Below are positions 33,984 to 44,899 of a stretch of 64,000 bases of DNA, one piece after another. The DNA comes from Athripsodes cinereus (lineage: Eukaryota > Arthropoda > Insecta > Trichoptera > Leptoceridae), in assembly GCA_947579605.1 (NCBI GenBank), contig OX388307.1, positions 26,575,237 to 26,639,236 on the forward strand, read 5' to 3'. The translations under genes and the position numbers were made by a program. The number at the start of each line of letters is the position of its first letter. Within the stretch, counting starts at the first letter, position 1. Under the pieces are notes generated by a model. That model had not been told where the DNA came from and ran no database searches. It was given only the letters and a program-made list of their open reading frames with translations.

Positions 33984-35802
33984 ATTAAACTCACTCTTTC
34001 AAATAATAATGTCCTAAATGGCTTGTTACAATTTTTAGTACCTACCTACCTAACATCCAATTTTTTAAGAGGATGGCAACCTTTTAAAAAACTACTCATC
34101 TCCGATACGGGTATATTTTTATTTGATACCTGGAGATTTTTTCTTTGAATTCAGCCACAACATTATTCAATATTTATTTGTCCATTGTTACCTACCACTG
34201 ACTTGCAACATATTTATTATTATTATATTTTTTCTATTTAATGTTAATATATATAAATCCTTCTTTTGTCATCTGGGATATAATAATTAATTTTTTAACA
34301 ATGTAGAGAAAAAAATAAAATAGATAAATAAGCTAATATTTGAATTATGTAAAAAATAATAACTAAATTTTTCATAGGTAATTTGTATAATTTAAAATAA
34401 AATGAAAAGATTTGTATCAGTTTTAAATAATTTTCGGACTAAAATTTGGTTTACTTTGTATATTTTGTGTGTGTTCTATATTTTTGGTAATTTTATAAAT
34501 TATCTACAAAACTAAAAATATTTCTGGGAAAATAGAATATTCTCATTTTAAAAAATAATACTACTATGTTATGTTGTGTTATGTTATGTTACGTTGTTAT
34601 GTTATTCTAGTTGCCTGATTGAATAAAAATCATTCACGCATATTGAATTAAAATAACAAAAGATTTTACAGATTCATTATTAATGATTTTGGTAATAAAT
34701 TACACGCCACTCTCGCTGTTCTATAATAATTATAACTTCATTTAACAGGATCCCATATTCTTTGAGGAGGTAGAACTACCGATATTATTATGTCCCTAAT
34801 AGTATTATTGTATAATTATGTATATATCTCCCGCTGTCGGGTACTTCATAATCATATGAATCTACCTATTGAACCCACAGTGCGGTGGTGTTTCATGCTT
34901 CATAGTATTCCATCCAAAGTTAATCATATTTCCCTGATACTTTACATACTGCATTTTGAAACTAATTCGAGTAAAAGAAGGAGGATTTTTTTTAGCAAAA
35001 CATATAATAACAGTAAGGGGAGTCCATAAAAATATTATTTAATATTTCATAAGAATAATAGTAAAAATAATAACATAAACCCCATTCTGGCATGTTTCCA
35101 GATTTCAGTTCAAAATCTACGTATCTCATGCTGTGTCATGCGTTCCTGGTATTTTGCTTTTGAATATTCAGTTTGTCATGGAAAGGAGTAGGTAGTAGTA
35201 GCTTCTGATATTTTGTTATATATTATGTGTGAAACCCTTTGTGTTAACGTCGTCAAGCCAATTTTGTGAATAGGTTAAGCGGGAACATAACGTGGGGTCA
35301 GGGAAATTCCGGGAATTTTACTAACACTATTTCGTAATGGCATTACATATATTATCATACTAGTTTTCAACCCAGTTTTATTCACGGAAAAATAATTTAA
35401 CAGAAAAATAATGGAATCAATAAATCATTTAAGTAATTTATTGAAAAATTGTGAAAATGTAGGATTTTTTACACAAATTTTGGATATTAGGTATACTAAG
35501 ATAAATTAAAAATACACCCTATTCTATTACATTTTTAGTGTGCACTTACTCAAAAAGGAACGTTCCAATTTTAGTTAGTGCACATTGGTATTCTATAAAC
35601 TCTGAAATATCATATAAAATACGAAATTTAGTTCAAGTGACCTTAACTGACCTTAATTTTTAAATTTAGGAACGTTCTTGTTTTAGTTTGAATCAATATA
35701 GAATAGGGGGTAGTAATAGTTAAATTAACAGTTACAGTTATAGTGCTAAAATAATATAAATACAATGAAATAAAAATGGCTACCCTTAGATAAAAACGTG
35801 AA
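33984..35802. other. 1.8-kb A+T-rich stretch
   Basis: Contains the TATGT microsatellite listed separately. Otherwise nothing is assignable. Confidence 0.5.
34566..34608 (+). repeat. Imperfect TATGT microsatellite
   Basis: Runs of TATGT/TGTGT/TACGT pentamers over about 43 bp. Confidence 0.8.
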
Positions 35803-35813
35803 AGATTATTCAT

Positions 35814-36047
35814 ATCCCGTGGAGCACCCGGTAAAGAATTGATCTCCCACTCCTGTAAAAGGCAGGTTTTCGAAAAAATAAGACATTTTACATCTTAAAT
35901 TCGGCGATGAGGTTTGCCACCCATCCTGAATGTCTTGATTTTATGTTGGCACGGAGAAGACAGCTTGCATGTTTTATATGCAGCTGGTCTGCTGGCTACC
36001 CCACTTGTGGGATATGCCGTGATGGTATAGTAGTAGTAGTAGTAGTA
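35814..36047 (+). mobile_element. SINE-A, full-length reference copy
   Basis: The 11-bp duplication AGATTATTCAT at 35803-35813 and 36048-36058 marks both ends. Order of blocks: ATCCCGTGGAGCACCCGGTA, GAATTGATCTCCCACTCC, GATGAGGTTTGCCACCCATC, GAATGTCTTGATTTTATG, GGCACGGAGAAGACAGCTTG, TGGTCTGCTGGCTACCCCAC, TTGTGGGATATGCCGTGATG, GTA, then a TAG repeat. About 230 bp, non-coding. An internal GGTTTTCGAA is only loosely B-box-like. The last 45 bp mirror the RTE-1 3' end. About twenty copies or scraps occur in this window, so it is the commonest element here. Confidence 0.9.
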
Positions 36048-36058
36048 AGATTATTCAT

Positions 36059-37329
36059 TTTTAGAATAAATGAAATAACACAGTTTTATTGAAATACGCA
36101 ATATAATCGTTGTTAATAATAAATAACTGTTTTTTTTATCCCGAAACATGCACAACGGATGAGAATTTGGATAAAAGGTATAAGTTACCCCATTGTTTGT
36201 CTGGTTAAAGCTGCTTAAAAGATCTTTCATAAAAATAACATACCTGCATACTCATATTTGGACTCTAATATTAATGATATAGTATTATATTATGACGGTG
36301 TTGTATCTACTATAATAACATCTACTCATTTTACCTACTCTTACATGATGCAAATATTGTTGAGCTAACGTTAACAACTCTATTACTTCAGATGCATTTA
36401 GTAGTTAACCAAAATACAATTTAACATAATTCCTCTTGTTGTATGAAATTACTACAGACGAATATTATTATAGTATGACCACTACTGTGTTAATAGCAAG
36501 ATATTATTATGAATATGGAATTATTTCATTACCCTTTGGTGTTTTGATATCAAACAATGAAGATTCTCTCCCATATTCGTACATTTTTCATCCGTTTAAC
36601 TGCTTTCTTAGCAATATTTTTCTCTTGTGGACAGTCAAAGGGCTATTATTGTTTTGATATCAAAGCAACATCATTTTTGAACGGCTGTAAATGATTTTGA
36701 ATGACTTAGAGTCCTTTATTCTATTATAGAGTCCCCCAATAGTCATTAAATCATCTAGACAGCACTGGCAATACAATCTTCAATTTATTCAGAAATGGAG
36801 ATGCCAATACTGGCTTACATAGTGGTACTGATGGACTGGAGAGTTAAGTAGAAAAAAAAATCCAAACAGATAAATAGGAGTCCTTGGACTCCTGAGGGAC
36901 TCCTGAAATATCCAGGAAAAGAGGTTATTGGAACAATTATTCTAAAATTTGTAAATGGTTAGTTACTCTATATTATTGCCACTAAACCATATATAGTCAC
37001 ATAAATAATCTTGCAACTCTAAAAGTTTTCATTGATACTTGACTCGTTAACCCCGTACGGTTCATTGATGTATTCTTAAAGGGCGTAAATGAGTTAACTC
37101 GATATCGTAGCTCAATAACTATGTTCGCTGAGTTGAATTGAGTTTCTAGTAATATATTATTTTCATAGTTTAGTAGCTGGCATAGTTTATCTGGAACAGT
37201 CGTCGTATAAAATAATATTGAAAATTTGTTCATAACATTGGTATTATTATTTTGTTTGTCCCATTCTATTATCAGTGAAGCAAAGATATTAGAACGAGGC
37301 GAGAACTGGGAATGAAAAGGGAAGGAAAC
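36059..37329. other. 1.3-kb A+T-rich stretch, nothing assigned
   Basis: The palindromic TTTTGATATCAAA occurs at about 36543 and 36652. No other structure was seen. Confidence 0.5.
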
Positions 37330-37385
37330 AATAGCATGGTCGTAGGATGCGACGAACGCGACGCGGCGCGCGGCGACGATGCTTT
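37330..37385. other. Isolated CpG-dense pocket
   Basis: About 50 bp with the run GACGAACGCGACGCGGCGCG and following CGGCGACGATG, extremely G+C- and CpG-rich in otherwise A+T-rich DNA. No tail, inverted repeat or long frame is attached. It may be a promoter remnant or a binding-site cluster. Confidence 0.35.
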
Positions 37386-37794
37386 CCCATTATTGAAATA
37401 TAAATTTGATTTCAATGGTCTACGGAGACATTGTTCCCGTATTTCATGATAGGGTCCGAAATATGATATCTATTTATTTTCATAATTATCCGAATTTAAA
37501 TCTGTTCAAAAACAAATAAGAAAACACATATTTAGGATCATAGCTTCACTAATATTACCATCATAATAAATCAAACATGATTTTTGAAAATGCGTTCGTG
37601 TGAAATGAGTAATAAAATGAGCTGATTTTAAATCACACACTCATGTAAGTAGTGCTTATTCTCAGGAAATTAGTACAATAATTTACTTTTCATATCGCAA
37701 AACATTAGGGACAAAATAAATTATCTACAATGAAAACTTCATTTCGATCTATTTTATTTATTAGAGAAATAGAGTTAATTATTATTTACAATTA

Positions 37795-37975
37795 TATAAG
37801 CCAGAAGACCAGCCAGACCAGTGACCAGCTGGATGTCTACAATTACCAGGGATCCGTAGGAGGCAGAGCTACGTTCGAAGGATGCAGGGAACCGGAAAAC
37901 TTGGAAGCTGAGGACTAGTAGAGCCGACCCCAAATAAATGGGATAAAGGCGCGGGCGAAAAAGAAGAAGATATAA
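37795..37975 (+). pseudogene. LINE 3' terminal fragment (RTE-like)
   Basis: GC-richer sequence with a short frame ending GGRATFEGCREPENLEAED and a stop at 37916-37918, followed by GAGCCGACCCCAAATAAATG, GGATAAAGGCG and a GAAAAAGAAGAAGA tail. The AAG-rich tail resembles that of RTE-2, but the coding end is different, so I treat it as another lineage. Confidence 0.6.
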
Positions 37976-38044
37976 AGCAGGTATATTTTAGAACTATGAA
38001 AAACCTAATATACTTTAATGAATTACTTACACTGAAAACATTGA

Positions 38045-38150
38045 TCTATCAACCAGTTGAATAGTTGTAAATAATTTAGATTGATAATGACCTGATAAGT
38101 CGAAAGACGTCTCTCTCGTGATCAATAATTTACAGTAGAAAGAAACACTT
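38045..38150 (+). mobile_element. Hammerhead-like core, copy 3
   Basis: TTGATAATGACCTGATAAGT then CGAAAG (38085-38106) repeats the core of copies 1, 2 and 4. Downstream GATCAATAATTTACAGTAG aligns loosely with copy 1 (AATAAATACAGTAAAA). The inverted arm on the left is weak (GTTGTAAATAATTTAGA). Confidence 0.5.
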
Positions 38151-38157
38151 ATATATT

Positions 38158-38440
38158 ATATATGGACAATTTGTAAAGCGCCGTTTACTCATAACATGAC
38201 CTCAAGGGCGCCGTATATCGTATCCATCACCCGAAACTCCCAGCAAAAAGGTGTGTCTTTAACCCTCTTTTAAAACTCTCTCCATTCATCTCCTCTCGCA
38301 GACACAGAGGCAGCTTGTTCCAACATCTGGGACCCGCAACACTAAACGCTCTATCTCCAAAGCTTGTTTTACGAGATCGAGATGGCTCAATCAGTCTGCA
38401 TTTTGCCTCACCCTGTGCTGAGCGAAGCATGAGCCGTTAG
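38158..38440 (-). pseudogene. CR1-like LINE 3' end
   Basis: The reverse frame (38430-38227) reads RSAQGEAKCRLIEPSRSRK, FGDRAFSVAGPRCWNKLPLC and FKRGLKTHLFAGSFG to the stop: the CR1/L2-type RAFSVAGP..WN.LP terminus. The 3' untranslated end TTTGTAAAGCGCCGTTTACT and ACCTCAAGGGCGC (plus strand) matches the other family copies, and a TATA-rich tail lies at 38150-38160. The short coding tail is intact; the RT core is absent. The ATG at 38430 is internal, not a real start. Confidence 0.85.
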
Positions 38441-38821
38441 AAATTACCTAATAAATCTATCAAAGTGTGTAAATGAAACAATAAATAACAGTATAAAATA
38501 CTCTTCAGGGCAGGCAACAATTATTTAAGTTTAATTCTTCATAATATAGTATGTATAATTCTAAAAATATGTATATCGTTAGGGTTGTCTCCATTTCATC
38601 TTGTACTTACACATATAGGTACCTAGTTAGGCGGGATAATAGAATTACAACACTTATAAGTATTCTTGTTTGTTGGTTTACATTTAGTATGTAATAATAT
38701 TATGATATGGTAATCTACTGTGACTAAGTATTATACATATTGGTATCAAATACCAGTCACCAGCTGATATCAAAATGAGTTTAATAAACATATATGATGA
38801 AAATTTAAATAAGTTTCAAAA

Positions 38822-39334
38822 CAGGGATGTTGCGGATGTCGATTTTTACACATCCGCGGATGTGAATGCGGATGCGGATTTTTGAAGGCTCACATCTGCG
38901 GATGCGGATGCGAATGCGGATGCGGATGTTTAAGATGTTATAGAAAAAAAAGTAGGAACTATCTTAGTTGGTAGGCCCCATTGTCAAATATGTAGCGAAA
39001 TTGTTGCTACAATAATACTATGGATTTTTTGGCGAAATGTTTTTTTACTTCTTTGTTATTTGCAAAAATAAAATAAAACCGGCAAAAATAAAAACGCGTC
39101 GGATCTTGTCACCATTATTTTTGTTCCCATTGGTTAAATTCAAGTGCAAACGGCACGCACCATTCGCCGGCCCCGCCCCATTTCTTTCTTGTCGCAAATT
39201 GTCTTACATCCGCATCCGCATGAACATCCGCATCGATAATTGCGGATGCGGATGCGGATGCGGATGCAGATGTCCAAATACATGCGGAAGCTCCGCATTT
39301 GCGGATGGGGATGCGAATATTCGCAACATCCCTG
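38822..39334. mobile_element. hAT-type non-autonomous element, family H2, 513 bp
   Basis: Inverted ends CAGGGATGTTGCG and CGCAACATCCCTG. A perfect 8-bp duplication TTTCAAAA lies at 38814-38821 and 39335-39342. Both ends carry arrays of the hexamer GCGGAT (direct, about 38850-38930, and both orientations at 39200-39310). The interior is unrelated filler with an A+T half and a GC half. The open frames across it are by-products of the hexamer arrays. The terminal GATGT.(A/G).CG and an internal CGAATATTCGC resemble family H1. Confidence 0.9.
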
Positions 39335-39559
39335 TTTCAAAAGAATTCTTTGCTTTTTCTAAGTTACTATGAGATGAACCATTGTTAATTGAACTAAGCT
39401 GTATTCTATTCTCTCTTCCTATTTCAATAATTATTTTATGAATATTCTGCTGTTAAATTATTCAGGTTTTAGATACTATAATTGGCAATGTAAATCATTA
39501 TTTGTATAATTGCATTATCCATTGTTTAAGCTGTTGTATTAATTAAAAAAAAAATTAAA

Positions 39560-39720
39560 TCAATAAGACTAGTTGGCGCACCTTTTTGCTGAATAGAATA
39601 TGTTGATTGTCTTGGACGATTTGTTTTACCTGACTTTTATAGAATACTCAAAAATTTACAGAAATGAATGAGAAGACCTATTCTATATGCCAACGACTTC
39701 ACGGAATATGAGGTAAAATG
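39560..39720 (-). mobile_element. SINE-A 5' half, diverged
   Basis: CTAGTTGGCGCACCTTTTTG, GCTGAATAGAATATG, ACTCAAAAATTTACAG and GAGAAGACCTATTCTATATG follow reverse SINE-A order. Confidence 0.7.
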
Positions 39721-39764
39721 TAATTATCCACTGCAAATGACATAGGATATAATATTATCAAATA

Positions 39765-40235
39765 TATATATAATGAGTTACAATCCATTGGATTGGTCTG
39801 CAACGAGTTTTGACTTATTTCTCCACTCCTCCCTATTCTCAGCCAGTCTCTTCAACTCCATATATGAGCCACAGCTCATGTCCCTCTTCAGTTCGTCCAT
39901 ATAGGCGTCTCTCGGTCGACCTCTGCCATTTGTGCCTTCGGTCCTGCCCTCTGCGATTGCGATGAGCAGTCCTGGGTGCCTGATGTTGTGGCCAATCCAA
40001 TAGCTCGTTGTTGGCAGATTCTTTTGAGGAGTTGCCTTTTTTCGCCAACCCTGGTTAACACTTCTTCGTTTTCGACGTGTTCCGACCAATGAATCTTCAG
40101 CATGCGTCTATAGCACCACATTTCAAATGCCGCTAACCGTCCGCTTTCCCTCTTGCTGATGGTCCACGTCTCGCACCCATATAGCAAAATGCTCCACACA
40201 AAGGCTTTAGTGAGATTCTTCCTCACGCTTAGATC
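39765..40235 (-). pseudogene. RTE-3 LINE, 3' terminal fragment
   Basis: Reverse reading: AFVWSILLYGCETWTISKRE, FEMWCYRRMLKIHWSEHVEN, EEVLTRVGEKRQLLKRICQQ, then one missing base near 40001 and continuation as WIGHNIRHPGLLIAIAEGR, GRGRPRDAYMDELKRDMSCG, RLAENREEWRNKSKLVADQ to the stop near 39778. The same junction in the 54181 copy has the extra base and is open, so the deletion is private to this copy. The tail is a TA repeat. AATATTAT on both sides (about 39753 and 40234) is a possible target duplication. RT palm missing. Confidence 0.9.
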
Positions 40236-40339
40236 AATATTATACTCTTTAGAATATGTTTGAATTGTATGTATTACTAGCTGGCCCGGCGAACTTCGTA
40301 CCGCCTAAGAATCAATGAACGATTTCATACATACATCTT

Positions 40340-40500
40340 CTTCCCCTTGTCCTAGTTCGGTCGGGGGCCCATTGCCCCTAAGTATCTCCTCCAGAGATAA
40401 CTGTTCACCGCTGCTTCCAGGACCTCTGGCCACTCCAAACCAAGCCTTTCAACACATGTTCGACACCTGCCCTATCTTCTGCCCTCTCCCACTGACTTTA
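40340..40500 (-). pseudogene. Small LINE C-terminal scrap
   Basis: GC-richer. Reverse reading gives TCVERLGLEWPEVLEAAVNS and, after a one-base shift, LSLEEILRGNGPP. This is like the last residues of Jockey/R1-type RT proteins, where a (C)P.W..........LS..EI..A motif is usual. Too short to place. Confidence 0.4.
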
Positions 40501-40593
40501 TGAATGATTAATATTATTAATCTCTTTACAAACTCCCGTAATTGTCAAAGCGTGTCATCGAAGGTATAGTGTAAAAAAATATAATTCATTTGG

Positions 40594-40950
40594 AACTTTC
40601 GCAGTTTAGCGGCCCCACCCGTTGTCGAGTACTTTTTTCAAAAGAAAAAGTAATATTTTCGAAACTTGAGGAAATTGTTGCCATCTGGTGAATTATTTAT
40701 TGGTCACCAAATTTTTGGAAAATTCTTTTATAGGAAAAAAAATTCGCAACTATGAAACTTGAGCGGCCCCACCCGTTGTCGAGTAATATGTACGGAATTT
40801 TAGGAAATTAATTTTCGAAGTGGATTTTTTTTGCCGGCAAATTAAAATAATTCTACATATGGCAACAATTTACTCAAGTTTCAAAAATATTACCTTTTCT
40901 ATGGAAAAAAAGTACTCGACAACGGGTGGGGCCGCTAAACTGCGAAAGTT
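40594..40950. mobile_element. 357-bp foldback MITE with a third internal end copy
   Basis: Left end AACTTTCGCAGTTTAGCGGC, CCCACCCGTTGTCGAGTACT; right end is its inverted complement, and the arms continue to the ATATTTTCGAAACTTGAG region (about 95 bp). A third partial copy GAGCGGCCCCACCCGTTGTC GAGTAA lies inside at about 40763-40788. No target duplication was identified. Confidence 0.75.
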
Positions 40951-40977
40951 ACAATAATTTTTTTTTACAAAGACAAT

Positions 40978-41205
40978 TCACACACATCGAGCTAGTCCCA
41001 AACTTGGATGAATCTTGATTATGGGTACTAACGCGACGATACACACATATACAATGCACTATGTACATATATATGTAACACCCAGACCCAGGACAATTTG
41101 AAAAAGGTCATTCTTCCCTTTGCCCTTTGCGGGAATCGAACCCGGGACCTCGTGACTCAAAGGAAAGAGCTCCGCGCCACACTGGCCGACATGAACAATT
41201 TATGT
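40978..41205 (-). mobile_element. SINE-C, near full length
   Basis: Reverse complement of the whole family from GAGCTAGTCCCAAACTTGG through ACTAACGCGACGATACACAC, CACCCAGACCCAGGACAATT to the B box region GGGAATCGAACCCGGGACC and the A-box-like GAGCTCCGCGCCACAC. It has the same tRNA-like head as 9926-10165. Confidence 0.85.
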
Positions 41206-41741
41206 TGAACAATTATACTTAACTCAGATTTGTTTATAAATTATCTGCAGTACGTAATATAATTATGTAGGTACTAATTTTTTTTTCAGGTAGATTTTAC
41301 CTATTCATTTAAAATTTATAAAAATTCTTTCCATGATTTTTTAAAATTGAAATATCGGAACTACAGATGTTAAATTGTATGGATAACGATTCTAATTTGA
41401 GAATGAATAGAAAAATTATCATATAAATAGGCCAATCTATAAAAAAAACTTCATTGTTGATTTTGTATAATTCTCCATATTGCATTTTTTATTGAAATTA
41501 AAAATGTATGGCGTAAATAATTTTCTTCGTAATTTTTCTTCTCTGTCTGCAAATTTCACTACACAATCTTGCATCAGAACTACCTACATGAACACATTCT
41601 TATTTTCATCTTTAATAGCACAATTTTTGGTTCAATAATAATTTTCCATCTGCAAAAATAAAATACAATTTCAAATATAATCTGCGCACGTCCACATTTC
41701 TGTGACAGAAAATCTTTCGATACATAAATATTAGTCGAATA

Positions 41742-42161
41742 ATTCGGTAGTTACATGGCAATAGGTTGTATCTCGCATTTTTTGCGTTTTCAAGTTTGTT
41801 CCATAAAATGCTCAAAATAGTGTAATATTTGATGTGGCAAAAGGATATGTCTCTTTATAGTCAGAATAAAGAGAGAAAAGACGTAACTTATTGACATGTA
41901 GAAAGATTGTTTTCATCAACATGGCAAAAAAACTTAAATATTTTTAAACTGCAAGAAATTATTTAGTGAATGTTACATACATCTTGTAGAAGAAATTATT
42001 AAGAGAATGTTACATCTATCTTGTAGAAATAATAATTAACTTCATTTTGATATATAATGCTCGAAATTTGGCTGAAATATCTCTTTTGCAAACTTTGTTT
42101 TTGCTCTCCTGTAAAATTATGTTTTAGTGAGATACAACCTATTGCCATGTAACTACCGAAT
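41742..42161. repeat. Perfect 33-bp inverted repeat, 354-bp spacer
   Basis: The segment ATTCGGTAGTTACATGGCAA... at 41742-41774 recurs as its exact reverse complement at 42129-42161, while sequence beyond the arms is only weakly similar. A short tandem piece (ATGTTACAT...CTTGTAGAA) lies in the spacer near 41971 and 42010. Confidence 0.75.
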
Positions 42162-42510
42162 TATAGTAAACAAATATTAGTACACATTTCGTTCATATTA
42201 GTTATAGTAATTTGGTTCTTAATATAGCAGAACCTACGGATTATTTTAGCACAATGCAACAGGCGACGTGGGGGCGCTAATAGCGCCATAACTCTCCATA
42301 TTGTTTTTATTTTTGAAATTAAAAATGTATGGCGTAAATAGTTTTCTTCATATTGTTTCTTCCCGTGAATTTGTAAGATGTTTTAATAGCCTATAGTTTA
42401 TTCCGGGCGGAGAAGAATCCAACAAATCAGAGATCATTCAAATCGGTACAGCCATTCTTGAGTTATAAGTGTTGTAACACACACGACTTCCTTTTATATA
42501 TTAGATTTTT

Positions 42511-43449
42511 ATAGTCTAACAGGAAGGGGAAAAAATATTTGCAGTGTTAAAATTTTACTTTCGGTTACAAGAGTTAATTTAGGCTCGGTACAAATGCTTA
42601 ACTCTAGGTTATCGGTAAACTGGACAGGTGTACAATAATAATATAACAAATGGTTGTAACGAGAACAGCGGTAGGTACCACCCAACAACTAACGTACGGT
42701 TTCTAATTGAATTATAACTACGGGTAATAGAGCACGTAACGACAATTTATGTATTACACATCAACACGCGTTATTAAAACATATAGACACTAAGGGCGAG
42801 AGCATAATAATACTATTACCTATTGTCAGCGTTGTTAGAAACTCAAACTAAAAATTAGCAATGAGTCCAATTCGATCTATGGTCCAAAATAATTTCATAG
42901 CAATCTGTCTTAAACAGGCGTTGGTACAAAAATCGTTGGTCTACTACACTCGCTAATTTTTAAGAACATTCATTGCGTGTTTATTGTATAGCTACTTTTG
43001 TGACTTGATTTGATACAAATAATGTACAATATTTGGGGATAAGTGCGACAACACCATTAGCATCCTAATATTATGGAGTAAAACAGCAAACATTTGTGGT
43101 ATTGATATTAATTTTGGTATCAGATTTCTGGTAAAATCAGTCCTACGTAACTAGTCTATATGATATAGGTCAATGACTACTGTACGACGTTGTTGTACAA
43201 TATTGCTCCGAGGATGACAGCTAGGCCTTAGTTTGATCAATGTGGTTATAAATATACACACAGTATTAGTACTAACAACAGAAGGAGAAAAATGAGAAGA
43301 AAAATGGACACATCTATTTAAAAAGTTATTTTCCTTTTTATTTTGGGAACGATATTGTAGAAAAATCCTGTTTGGTGGCGCAATTTGCTATTTAATTTTC
43401 TATGATACATAAAAAAATAATAAAAATTAACTAACAAAAGTGTCAGTCA
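42511..43449. other. A+T-rich stretch, nothing assigned
   Basis: No feature recognised. Confidence 0.5.
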
Positions 43450-43572
43450 TAAATATTGGTTCCACGAAATTGAGCAGATATTATAAATAATAAATATTGG
43501 TTCCACGAAATTGAGCAGATATTATAAATAATAAATATTGGTTCCACGAAATTGAGCAGTAATTATAAATAA
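43450..43572 (+). repeat. Tandem repeat, 41-bp unit, three copies
   Basis: Units start at 43450, 43491 and 43532 (TAAATATTGGTTCCACGAAA...). The first two are identical; the third differs at about two positions, so this expansion is recent. Confidence 0.95.
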
Positions 43573-43984
43573 TAAAGCAGATTCATTTGTCCCTTCTCAA
43601 ATCGATAAAGGCAAATTTTATTTTTCTCTAATAAATATCTTCTCCCTGACGATTAAATAAAATGTTATGACTGTTTTTGGCACAAATTATCCTTGCAAGA
43701 TGCTATGCCATAAGACAGAAAAAATAAATGACTTTGCCAAACATCTGAAACAATTAACGTTGCTAGAGAAGAACAATTATTATTCAGTTAGCGTGTTCTT
43801 GAAGAGATAATAAAATTACAGCTACATAATATATTAGAAAAAAGGTATCCCAGCAATTAACTTTTAACTTAGGTGTTTTTTCTAAAGACAGACTACGATG
43901 CTTACAATTTTCAGAACGGAACATAGGTGAAAGCTAGTTTGATCACATTTCTGAACAAACATTTAAAATATATTTGATAGATAG
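43573..43984. other. A+T-rich stretch, nothing assigned
   Basis: No feature recognised. Confidence 0.5.
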
Positions 43985-44240
43985 CATCACGTAAGATTGC
44001 TAACTTAAAAATCACGTAATAATGCCACACTTTAATAGCCAGCGGTTAAACTAAATGTAATGGACATGGAAGTCATTCTCTCCTTGCTAATACAAGTTAA
44101 TACATTTTGGATGGTTGGCATACCTCAATGCTGAAATTTTAAATGTATAACACGTGATGTTTTTTAAATATTTGCCATTAAAGAAAATTGAAAACTTACT
44201 TAAAAGAGTGGGAAATTTACTCATTGCCAGGGAATAAATG
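43985..44240 (-). mobile_element. SINE-A, diverged, near full length
   Basis: ATAGCCAGCGGTTAAACTAA, ATTCTCTCCTTGCTAATACA, ATTTTGGATGGTTGGCATAC and CTCAATGCTGAAATTTTAAA follow reverse SINE-A order. The 5' end is poorly preserved. Confidence 0.65.
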
Positions 44241-44899
44241 GAATAATCTTAATAGTTTTACATTATTCGAGAATGCGTACGTATAATTTAAGAAGACTTA
44301 ATAAATTTCACATGAGTAAGGTCGACTGAAGAAATAGATATATAGGTTCATAAAAACTGATTACAAAGTCTTGGAAATAAATAATATTTGTGCAGAATAA
44401 GTTTTTTGGCTACCATTGGTATGTATAAAGTACTTACATATTTCATCATTTGTATCTCCAAAATAAATGCAAAATGGAAAATATCTCCTGTTTGGAAATA
44501 TATTTAAATGGAAAATAAATTATTATTATTTTGTTTCGTTCAGTCGTGCTTAGATGTGAAGCTATTATTATTATTTGATATGTTTTATTATTTGGAGAGT
44601 AAATATTTTTGATGAAAGAAAATTGCGACACAAAATTAAAATAAACATATTATGTAAATTTAAATGAAAAGTCCCTAACGTTATATTATATGGATGTAAA
44701 TTTTGTTCACATTATGTGTTGGTGATATTGCCGATTAATATTGGCAAATAAAAAAATGTTCACGTAGTTTTTAAAATGGAGATATCAAAAATATTATAAC
44801 CTTAAGTTGACATATATCTACATTTAAGTAAATACTTCCTCCATGTGTATAGTCTTCGGACCAGAATATACCCCTCACTTTTTTCTCCTTGTTTTTCAA
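44241..44899. other. A+T-rich stretch, nothing assigned
   Basis: No feature recognised. Confidence 0.5.

Larger units (their letters stand above)
40274..42510 (+). mobile_element. Composite repeat bounded by an insect dispersed-repeat motif
   Basis: The left edge ACTAGCTGGCCCGGCGAACT and the right edge AATCGGTACAGCCATTCTTG, GTGTTGTAACACACACGACT, TTTTATATATTAGATT are the two ends of a dispersed repeat style I have seen in insect genomes (recalled, unnamed). Between them lie a LINE scrap, a foldback MITE, a SINE-C and a 33-bp inverted repeat. A block (CTCCATATTG...AAAAATGTATGGCG) occurs twice, at about 41472 and 42294. One original element of a few hundred bp was probably expanded by insertions. 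Confidence 0.4.

Noticed and set aside
39037..39372. Open frames rich in C, G and R/I across 39037-39372
   Set aside because: By-products of GCGGAT hexamer arrays at the end of the hAT element H2.
41280..41310. Forward-strand ratchet-like site (poly-T, CAG, GTAGAT); similar at 16170-16192
   Set aside because: The donor halves (GTAGAT, GTATCA) are poor, unlike the GTGAGTA at 30881.
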